Shown here: piece after piece, positions 1-5,401 of the stretch
Layout of the letters: every line of letters begins with the position of its first letter
How positions within the stretch are numbered: position 1 is the first letter of the stretch
From: Candidatus Nitrosotenuis sp.
GTDB lineage: Archaea; Thermoproteota; Nitrososphaeria; Nitrososphaerales; Nitrosopumilaceae
NCBI GenBank assembly: GCA_023252015.1
Contig: JAHEXS010000044.1
Location: forward strand, 1 to 8,285
Direction: 5' to 3'
DNA: 8,285 nucleotides
Notes under the pieces: generated by a model
What the model was told of the DNA's origin: nothing
The model's input: only the letters and a program-made list of their open reading frames with translations
The model's database searches: none
Position numbers and translations under genes: made by a program

Positions 1-1547
1 AATTACAGGCTGAGCATAAAAAACTTAAAGAACCAAATTTGTTATACCCAATAGCAGAGCAGGTCTACATTCACATCAACCCACATACTTCGTCTGATGA
101 TGGTTACATGGAATATGTAATAGTCGAGCCTGATGCACCAGACAGAAAAATCATGGAATGTGCAGACAAGATGTTTGCAGTCCAATCCGCAGATCTAATT
201 CCACCAATTGAAATCACAGAGCGATTTAACATGGTTGAAACTTATCTTAAAGAACATGTAGATCTAACTGATTCTGCAGTAAACTATGATACCATAGGTG
301 ACATATACAAACTAAAGACACTGCCAGTACAGAAAAAAGACTGGGTTGGACTAAGACATCACTTTTTACAAAAGAGAGCAGGAGTTGGCATATTAGATCC
401 ATTTCTTTCCGATCCAAACCTAGAAGACATATCAATTATTGGAGCGGGAAATGTTTACGTAATTCACAAATCATTTGGTGCACTAAAGTCTCCATTATTT
501 CTTGGTGTGGAAGAAATCGATGAATTAATTATTAGCATGTCAGAACAATTTGGAAAAACAGTATCGCACGCAAAACCTGTAGTTGACGCAGTGCTTCCTG
601 ATGGCTCTAGAATTAACATTGTATTTGGAAAAGACATCAGCAGAAGAGGAACTAATGCAACAATAAGAAAATTTGCAAGCACCCCACTTTCAATCACGCA
701 AATTCTGACATCAAAGGCACTTGACTTTAGGGAAGCTGCATACATGTGGATGATGCTGGCAGAAGGAATGAGTGTCTTCATCAACGGAGAAACTGCATCT
801 GGAAAAACCACCACATTGATGGCACTTACTGCATTTATCCCATCAAACTGGAAAATAGTAACAATTGAAGATACACCAGAAATTACATTGCCTCACTCTA
901 ACTGGATTACAGAAGCAACAAGGGATACAGGACATGAAAATTCCAGTGTGACAATGTTTGATCTGCTAAAAGCAGCATTAAGACAGAGACCTAACTATAT
1001 CTTTGTAGGAGAAATCAGAGGTGCAGAAGCAAACATTGCGTTTCAAGCAATGCAGACGGGTCACCCAGTAGTTAGTACATTTCACGCAGCAAACATGACT
1101 GCATTGATTCAGAGAATTACAAACCCTCCGATGCTCATACCAAAAACAAACGTAGAGAACCTAAACATCGGATTATTCCAAGGTGCAGTCCAGGGACCTG
1201 GAGGAAAAAGAGTGAGACGGGTTCTTTCAATTAATGAAATTCTGGGCTACAATCCAGAGGGCGGAAACATAATGTTCATTCCTGTCTTTAACTGGGATCC
1301 TGGAACAGACCAAGTAAAATTCAGGGGCAGAGGAAGCAGTGCACTATTTGTTCAAAAACTGCTTGAAAAACGAGGAATGCACAAAAAAGATGAGGGCTTA
1401 CTATACGAAGAACTAGAGCTACGGGCAAAAATTTTGCAGAGAATGATGGAAAAAAGAATCTTCAACTTTTATGATGTCTTTGATTCTATATCTCACTGCA
1501 GAGAGATAGGTCTTGACGCATTTTACAAGGAGCTCGAGTCGTTGTGA
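1..1547 (+). CDS. arlI: Archaellum motor ATPase ArlI (FlaI), 5'-truncated by the window edge
   Basis: Hexameric secretion-type (GspE/PilT superfamily) ATPase that drives assembly and rotation of the archaellum at the cytoplasmic face of ArlJ. The frame is open from base 3 with no stop, so the true start lies upstream; the TTG at 39 is an internal leucine codon, not a start. Residues below are counted from that codon. The Walker A motif GETASGKT is at bases 786-809 (lysine K256), and the Walker B-like segment FVGEIRG follows at about 1002-1022 (glutamate E325). A His-box-like segment GHPVVSTFHAANM lies shortly after. The N-terminal part contains the DPFLSDPNLEDISI segment typical of this ATPase class. 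The C-terminal 150 residues match the ArlI-type extension rather than the shorter PilT form. The stop TGA at 1545-1547 overlaps the arlJ start. Family assignment is firm; ArlI rather than another type IV pilus ATPase is supported by the adjacent chemotaxis genes. Confidence 0.93.
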   Translation, partial: LQAEHKKLKEPNLLYPIAEQVYIHINPHTSSDDGYMEYVIVEPDAPDRKIMECADKMFAVQSADLIPPIEITERFNMVETYLKEHVDLTDSAVNYDTIGDIYKLKTLPVQKKDWVGLRHHFLQKRAGVGILDPFLSDPNLEDISIIGAGNVYVIHKSFGALKSPLFLGVEEIDELIISMSEQFGKTVSHAKPVVDAVLPDGSRINIVFGKDISRRGTNATIRKFASTPLSITQILTSKALDFREAAYMWMMLAEGMSVFINGETASGKTTTLMALTAFIPSNWKIVTIEDTPEITLPHSNWITEATRDTGHENSSVTMFDLLKAALRQRPNYIFVGEIRGAEANIAFQAMQTGHPVVSTFHAANMTALIQRITNPPMLIPKTNVENLNIGLFQGAVQGPGGKRVRRVLSINEILGYNPEGGNIMFIPVFNWDPGTDQVKFRGRGSSALFVQKLLEKRGMHKKDEGLLYEELELRAKILQRMMEKRIFNFYDVFDSISHCREIGLDAFYKELESL

Positions 1548-3028
1548 TGCAGATATCTCTGTTCAAAAACCTTACACTTGTAAATCTGCAAAAAAGCGAT
1601 GAAAAATTTGTCTATTTTATAGCGTTTTTGTTTAGCATATCAACTGGTGAAATAGGCGGTATAGATCTAATCAAGACCACACGTGATACAAACTACGGAA
1701 AATACACTAAAGCGTTTAAAGAAGTGCATCAGCTAGGAATCGGATGGAGTTTTGGAATATCGGCATCACTTGAAATGATTTCAGAAAAAGTTTCAAATGA
1801 TAAACATGATCCGCTAAAACAGCTCTTGATCAAGCTAGCTCAAGTTATTCGATTAGGGGATACACTAAAGACATTTCTTGGAGATGAGCTGAAATCCACT
1901 CTGACTAATTTCGTCATAGTTTATGAGAGAAAGCTTGAAAACCAAAAACTATTCTTGGAAATGTTTTACACCTTGATGTCGACTGCTGCTTTTATGATAT
2001 CGGCAAACTCGATTATGAGCATGCTTATGGGGCAATCAAACTCAGAAGGAATTCTGCTGATGTCATTTATTGGAGTTACGGTAAGCATGAGTGCGTTTGT
2101 ATTTATGATGTATATCATGTTCCCGCGTGATATACTAGGGTATCAATCGGGGGACGAGGATCTGAAATTTAGACTCAAAGTCTACGTGACACTAGGGGCT
2201 GGTATTGGAATAGGTCTGGCTCTCTTGATGACCCATATCGTGCCAACAAGTTTGGTTGTGGGCATTGCTGCTGCACCCTTGCTATATCCAGGAATAATTG
2301 CAAGAAAAATTGAAAAAAGAATTAAAGATCTTAATGATTGGTATCCTGAATTTATTCACCACTTTGGAGAAATTTATGCCACAATCGGCTCAATTGGTAG
2401 TACGCTTGAGGCAGTACTGAGAAGCGACTTTGGACCTCTTCAGAGTCATGTGGAGCGATTTAAAAACCGAATCAAACATAGAGTTGATCAGAAAACTAGC
2501 TTCGAATTATTCTCTCGTGATACTGGAAGCCAAATAATTGCAAACGGAAACGAGGTGATCTCATATGCAATGGACAAAGGAGGAGATATGGGTCTTGCAG
2601 GAAATCATGTCTCAGACATTACAGTAAAAATTAATGAGCTTAGGGCAAAAAGGGCACAAACATCTAAAACATTTGAAACCATCATAGTAGTACTTCATGC
2701 ATTAACGATGGCAGTATTTGGTTTGATGAACAAACTGACTGCAATATTTTATGAAATGGTAAAAACAGTCGATATATCAAATGACGCGTTAACATTAACT
2801 CCGATAAATCCAGAATTTATGGCAATGATGATGCCTGCAATGATTATAATGATATCTGTCATCAGTGCAATGGCACTCAAGGTTGCACAGGGTGGACTGT
2901 ATAAGACAGTGTTCTATCACATTGGAATGCTGATAGTAATAGGCTCAGTTGTCATGTTTGTAATGGATGCATTATTGTCTAACTATTTGGCAAATCATGT
3001 ACTGGACTTTGTAAAACCCAAAATCTAA
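1547..3028 (+). CDS. arlJ: Archaellum membrane platform protein ArlJ (FlaJ)
   Basis: Polytopic membrane protein of the GspF/TadC (T2SF) family that anchors the ArlI ATPase and forms the platform of the archaellum motor. The product is 493 residues. About seven hydrophobic segments are visible: near residues 137-162, 170-193, two between 212 and 250, then 376-400, 426-447 and 453-480. Cytoplasmic, charged T2SF-like regions lie before the first segment and between about 250 and 375, the usual ArlJ pattern of two T2SF domains. I chose the ATG at 1547, which overlaps the arlI stop by one base (TGATG). A GTG at 1544 is the alternative and adds one residue. An AAGGAG stretch at 1527-1532 is 14 nt from the ATG and 11 nt from the GTG, so it does not settle the choice. 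Translational coupling to arlI is likely. It appears to be the last archaellum gene of its operon. Confidence 0.92.
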   Translation: MQISLFKNLTLVNLQKSDEKFVYFIAFLFSISTGEIGGIDLIKTTRDTNYGKYTKAFKEVHQLGIGWSFGISASLEMISEKVSNDKHDPLKQLLIKLAQVIRLGDTLKTFLGDELKSTLTNFVIVYERKLENQKLFLEMFYTLMSTAAFMISANSIMSMLMGQSNSEGILLMSFIGVTVSMSAFVFMMYIMFPRDILGYQSGDEDLKFRLKVYVTLGAGIGIGLALLMTHIVPTSLVVGIAAAPLLYPGIIARKIEKRIKDLNDWYPEFIHHFGEIYATIGSIGSTLEAVLRSDFGPLQSHVERFKNRIKHRVDQKTSFELFSRDTGSQIIANGNEVISYAMDKGGDMGLAGNHVSDITVKINELRAKRAQTSKTFETIIVVLHALTMAVFGLMNKLTAIFYEMVKTVDISNDALTLTPINPEFMAMMMPAMIIMISVISAMALKVAQGGLYKTVFYHIGMLIVIGSVVMFVMDALLSNYLANHVLDFVKPKI

Positions 3029-3049
3029 TCGAAAACTGTATGATTAGAT
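3023..3049 (+). repeat. Inverted repeat spanning the arlJ stop codon, possible terminator hairpin
   Basis: ATCTAATC at 3023-3030 is perfectly complementary to GATTAGAT at 3042-3049, with an 11-nt loop, and the left arm includes the arlJ TAA stop. A T-run follows at 3070-3074, but it belongs to the putative TATA box. The right arm lies inside the conserved element at 3037-3058. It may be a weak terminator for the archaellum operon or only a by-product of that element. Confidence 0.35.
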
Positions 3050-3058
3050 CAAACATAC
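3037..3058 (+). promoter_or_regulatory. Putative regulator-binding element upstream of cheW (copy 1)
   Basis: A 22-bp stretch made of TGTATGAT, then TAG, then ATCAAACATAC. The same stretch with 20 of 22 identical bases lies upstream of cheB at 4193-4214. It contains a dyad: TGAT and ATCA arms separated by 3 nt, plus outer GTATG and CATAC arms. It ends exactly 7 nt before TATAT in both places, a position consistent with a transcription factor acting at or next to the BRE. The binding protein is unknown. Confidence 0.65.
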
Positions 3059-3065
3059 ATCACTC

Positions 3066-3074
3066 TATATTTTT
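3066..3074 (+). promoter_or_regulatory. Putative TATA box of cheW
   Basis: TATATTTTT, within the AT-rich block 3066-3083. A start site about 25 nt downstream would fall near 3091-3098, leaving a leader of roughly 25 nt before the cheW ATG. It sits 7 nt after the conserved 22-bp element. Inferred from spacing and composition. Confidence 0.5.
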
Positions 3075-3092
3075 AATTAAAAAGTAATCCAT

Positions 3093-3106
3093 ATGAGTAA
3101 ACTCAT
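3093..3106 (+). repeat. Inverted repeat at the predicted cheW transcription start
   Basis: ATGAGT and ACTCAT are perfect 6-bp arms separated by AA. The dyad lies between the TATA box and the SD-like GTGAT, over the predicted transcription start, where an archaeal repressor operator or a short leader hairpin could sit. No equivalent is seen at the cheB promoter. Confidence 0.35.
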
Positions 3107-3107
3107 C

Positions 3108-3112
3108 GTGAT
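3108..3112 (+). promoter_or_regulatory. SD-like ribosome binding site of cheW
   Basis: GTGAT can pair with the 3' end of archaeal 16S rRNA (SD consensus GGAGGTGATC). It lies 7 nt before the ATG at 3120 and 10 nt before the ATG at 3123, which favours the first. Confidence 0.45.
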
Positions 3113-3119
3113 ATAGTAT

Positions 3120-3785
3120 ATGATGACACAAACAATTTCAGATTCTTTGCAGGTTGTATCGTTTAATCTAAACAGTTCTTCTGGTAAGAAAGAGGACTAC
3201 GCTGTTCCAATTGAACAGGTAAGAGAAATTCGAGCAGTTGAAAAAATTACCAAAGTTCCTCACTCTGAATCACATGTCAAGGGAATAATGAATCTTCGAG
3301 GATTGATAATTCCAGTAATTGACGTAAAGGAAAAACTCGGACTTGATTCTACTGCAAATACCAATTCTTCAAAACAGCGAATCTTGGTTGCAGAGGTAAA
3401 CAATTCGCTTACAGGCCTTCTTGTAGATGAAGTAGATCAGGTAATGCGCATTCAGACAAAGGACATCGAGTCTGCACCTCAGGGAGCACTTGAATCACAT
3501 AATTATGTAAAAGGAGTTGCAAAGATCAATGAAAAATTAATGATTCTTTTGGATGTTAGTCTCTTGCTTGGCTCAAATAAAATAGAAAATGCTCAAAAAT
3601 CAACAAGCACCTTCCGAAAGGAGTCAAAACCAATAGAAAAACCGCAGCCTGCTGGAGATTCAAGCCATCAAAACACTGAAAGTATGGGTGATATCCCGCC
3701 AGAATTGGCCGAAGTATTTAATGAAGATGCAAATGGTATTCCTCCAACCCAAATAATTAGAGAAGAAACAATTCCAAGTAACTAG
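3120..3785 (+). CDS. cheW: Chemotaxis coupling protein CheW with C-terminal extension
   Basis: Scaffold protein that links chemoreceptors to the kinase CheA in the cytoplasmic signalling array. Residues about 8-151 form one CheW domain. The hallmark segment GIMNLRGLIIPVIDV is at residues 55-69, followed by a second half with LLVDEVDQVMRI and a closing ILLDVSLLLG. The usual CheW is about 150-165 residues; this one has 221 because of a 70-residue polar tail (152-221) that looks disordered and ends in an acidic, proline-containing stretch (IPPELAEVFNEDANGIPP). The ATG at 3120 is chosen over the adjacent ATG at 3123 because of the GTGAT spacing. It is separated from arlJ by about 90 bp with its own promoter signals, so it probably starts a new transcript. 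The core assignment is firm; the role of the tail is unknown. Confidence 0.93.
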   Translation: MMTQTISDSLQVVSFNLNSSSGKKEDYAVPIEQVREIRAVEKITKVPHSESHVKGIMNLRGLIIPVIDVKEKLGLDSTANTNSSKQRILVAEVNNSLTGLLVDEVDQVMRIQTKDIESAPQGALESHNYVKGVAKINEKLMILLDVSLLLGSNKIENAQKSTSTFRKESKPIEKPQPAGDSSHQNTESMGDIPPELAEVFNEDANGIPPTQIIREETIPSN

Positions 3786-3864
3786 CAAACTGTTCCAAAA
3801 ATGAGTAATAATCGATGATTTAGTGCCGTTTTGGAGTCGATCTTTTCTAAAAAATTCCTTTCTG

Positions 3865-3872
3865 TTTAATAT
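3865..3872 (+). promoter_or_regulatory. Putative TATA box of the 84-residue protein gene
   Basis: TTTAATAT is centred about 25 nt before the ATG at 3894, so transcription could begin at or next to that codon and give a leaderless or near-leaderless mRNA, common in archaea. The stretch 3786-3864 otherwise shows only a weak TCCAAAA/TTTTGGA inverted repeat (3794-3800 and 3829-3835). Confidence 0.4.
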
Positions 3873-3893
3873 TGTGCAAGGTATGATTTGTAC

Positions 3894-4148
3894 ATGTCAT
3901 TTAAGATGCCAAAACTTGAGGATATCTATGACAAAATTGAGTCCGAAGAAAGCAGACCTATGAGTAAGGCAGATGGGTATCACTGGGGACTTGACTACCT
4001 AAATGATACGCTAAAACAGCTTGAGAAACTAGAGCAAAGGGCTTTGGCAAAAAATAATCCCATGTTTTACAATGACGTCAAGATATCAATTCAAAGGGCA
4101 CAACACGCACAAAAAGAACTACAAGATAAGCTAACCAAAATAAAATAA
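3894..4148 (+). CDS. Small helical protein of unknown function in the chemotaxis locus
   Basis: I do not recognise this 84-residue protein. It has no signal peptide, membrane segment or cysteine. It is rich in K, E, Q, D and L and is predicted by eye to be mostly alpha-helical. Two helices probably flank the NNPMFY segment: about residues 24-51 with a leucine-spaced LNDTLKQLEKLEQ heptad-like pattern, and about 57-84 ending in basic KDKL-like residues. This suggests a helical hairpin or coiled coil. The ATG at 3894 is preferred because it sits at the expected distance from a TATA-like sequence. A TTG at 3888 would add two residues, and an ATG at 3906 would remove four. Position between cheW and cheBACD in the same direction hints at a role in signalling or the archaellum, but that is only context. 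Reading-frame integrity and codon use resemble those of its neighbours. Confidence 0.7.
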   Translation: MSFKMPKLEDIYDKIESEESRPMSKADGYHWGLDYLNDTLKQLEKLEQRALAKNNPMFYNDVKISIQRAQHAQKELQDKLTKIK

Positions 4149-4192
4149 ACTACAAGCCCTATTTGGCAACAAATTAACGGTCTTATTAATTT

Positions 4193-4214
4193 TGTATGAT
4201 CATATCAAACATAC
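4193..4214 (+). promoter_or_regulatory. Putative regulator-binding element upstream of cheB (copy 2)
   Basis: TGTATGAT, then CAT, then ATCAAACATAC. It differs from the copy before cheW at only two of 22 positions, both in the central triplet, and also ends 7 nt before TATAT. The left half includes a perfect 10-bp palindrome, TATGATCATA (4195-4204). Conservation of both sequence and spacing in otherwise dissimilar intergenic DNA supports a functional site. Confidence 0.65.
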
Positions 4215-4217
4215 TTT

Positions 4218-4229
4218 ATGATATATCAT
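4218..4229 (+). promoter_or_regulatory. Putative palindromic TATA box of the cheBACD operon
   Basis: ATGATATATCAT is a perfect 12-bp palindrome containing TATAT at 4222-4226. By archaeal spacing, transcription would start near 4248-4252, leaving a leader of about 85 nt before cheB. The rest of the 4149-4336 gap is AT-rich with no RNA gene recognised; it holds the short open frame described at 4251-4337. Confidence 0.45.
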
Positions 4230-4250
4230 GAATTGATTTAACGAAATTTA

Positions 4251-4337
4251 ATGCAACTTTGTGTATTTTACTCTAAGATTATTACTTATTGGAGTGTTTC
4301 TAGTGTCGCATTCACACAAAAAAGGACTGATGCCTGA
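4251..4337 (+). other. Possible leader-peptide ORF in front of cheB
   Basis: An ATG at 4251 opens 28 codons ending in TGA at 4335-4337, which overlaps the cheB ATG by one base (TGATG). The ATG lies where transcription is predicted to start, so it could be read as a leaderless start and coupled to cheB. The peptide has no recognisable motif. An open frame this short is common by chance in AT-rich DNA, so coding status is uncertain. Confidence 0.2.
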
Positions 4338-5401
4338 TGCTAGCTAAATCTATCTCATCACAAATCAATGTTCTGATAATCAACGACTCAAACTACATGA
4401 TCACACTATTGAAAGATCTTATCTCAAGTGAAACTGTGCAAGTATATGATGTTGCAAGGGATGGCATTGATGCATTAAGAAAAATTACCATGCAGAAACC
4501 TGATGTAATACTTTTGGATTTGGAAATGCCACATATGGATGGATTAACTTTCATTGAAGAAATGGTAAAACGTGGAACACTGATACCGACAATCTTAGTT
4601 AGCAGCTTTAGTCAAGATGGAGCAAAGATAGTGCTAGACGCATTAGAAAATGGAGCAATTGATTTTGTACCGATTTCCCAACTAAACCCAGAAAATATGA
4701 CTATTCTAAAAGAGACGTTAATCGATAAAATAAACACTGCAGCAAAATCCGATCCACAAAAGGCAGTCTTGGAGAAAATCAAAAATCTAAAACCAAAAAG
4801 AAAGGCGCTAGTTTCTCCTCAGGCGGCATCAACTGTTGTTGCAATAGCCTCATCTACTGGTGGACCTAGCGTAGTGCAATCAATATTATCTGCATTTCCA
4901 GCAGACATTCATGCAGGAATTCTAGTTGTACAACATATGCCGAAAGGGTTTACAAAAAAATTTGCTGAAAGACTAAATGAGAATTGTGAAATAAACGTCA
5001 AGGAAGCTCAAAATGGAGATTTGATAACAGAAGGAACTGCTCTTGTTGCTCCAGGAGATATGCATATGGAGGTAGACTCCCAACTAAGAATAAAACTCGT
5101 TGATGGGCCAAAGAGGTTTGGTGTCAGGCCTGCTGCAAATGTAACCATGATATCATCAGCTGAATACTTTGGAACAAATACAATTGGTGTGACACTGACT
5201 GGAATGGGGCATGATGGTGCATTTGGTATGAAGACCATAAAGAGAAGAGGTGGGAAAACAATTGCCCAAGATGAAAAGTCTTCTGTAGTATTTGGTATGG
5301 CAAGAGCAGCATGCGAACTAAATGCAGTAGACAAATTATTGCCCCCTGACAAAATCCCAGAAGCAGTTTTAGAAGAGGTACAAAAACTTGTCACAGAATA
5401 A
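4337..5401 (+). CDS. cheB: Chemotaxis methylesterase CheB with divergent receiver domain
   Basis: Cytoplasmic protein-glutamate methylesterase/deamidase that removes methyl groups from receptors during adaptation. It has 354 residues, the normal two-domain length. An N-terminal receiver (about 10-125) is joined by a lysine-rich linker (about 135-165) to the methylesterase domain. The catalytic triad is visible: S173 in SSTGGP, H200 in VVQHMP and D293 in TGMGHDG. The phosphoacceptor is D61 in LLDLEMPHMDG. The usual acidic pair is N16-D17, and the conserved lysine of the DFVPKP segment is missing: residues 109-114 read DFVPIS. Phosphorylation control may therefore differ. The start is the first possible one, since an in-frame TGA lies at 4328-4330. 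AAGGA at 4322-4326 is 10 nt upstream. It heads a tight cheB-cheA-cheC-cheD operon. Confidence 0.94.
   Translation: MLAKSISSQINVLIINDSNYMITLLKDLISSETVQVYDVARDGIDALRKITMQKPDVILLDLEMPHMDGLTFIEEMVKRGTLIPTILVSSFSQDGAKIVLDALENGAIDFVPISQLNPENMTILKETLIDKINTAAKSDPQKAVLEKIKNLKPKRKALVSPQAASTVVAIASSTGGPSVVQSILSAFPADIHAGILVVQHMPKGFTKKFAERLNENCEINVKEAQNGDLITEGTALVAPGDMHMEVDSQLRIKLVDGPKRFGVRPAANVTMISSAEYFGTNTIGVTLTGMGHDGAFGMKTIKRRGGKTIAQDEKSSVVFGMARAACELNAVDKLLPPDKIPEAVLEEVQKLVTE
5375..5379 (+). promoter_or_regulatory. Ribosome binding site supporting the cheA TTG start
   Basis: GAGGT lies inside the 3' end of cheB, 8 nt before the TTG at 5388. This is a normal SD spacing. The next candidate, ATG at 5412, has only a weak CGAGAG upstream, so the TTG is preferred. 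Confidence 0.45.

Noticed and set aside
39..41. TTG as start codon of arlI
   Set aside because: The frame is open back to base 3 (12 further codons), and the ATPase family is expected to have more N-terminal sequence, so the gene is simply cut by the window edge.
3794..3835. TCCAAAA/TTTTGGA inverted repeat after cheW as a terminator
   Set aside because: The arms are only 7 bp and AT-rich, with a 28-nt loop, so it is weak. A T-rich stretch at 3841-3847 may still help termination, but no firm site can be named.
3881..3888. GTATGATT before the 84-residue gene as a third copy of the 22-bp element
   Set aside because: Only the first eight bases match. The right half is absent, and it lies after the TATA-like sequence next to the start codon, not upstream of it.
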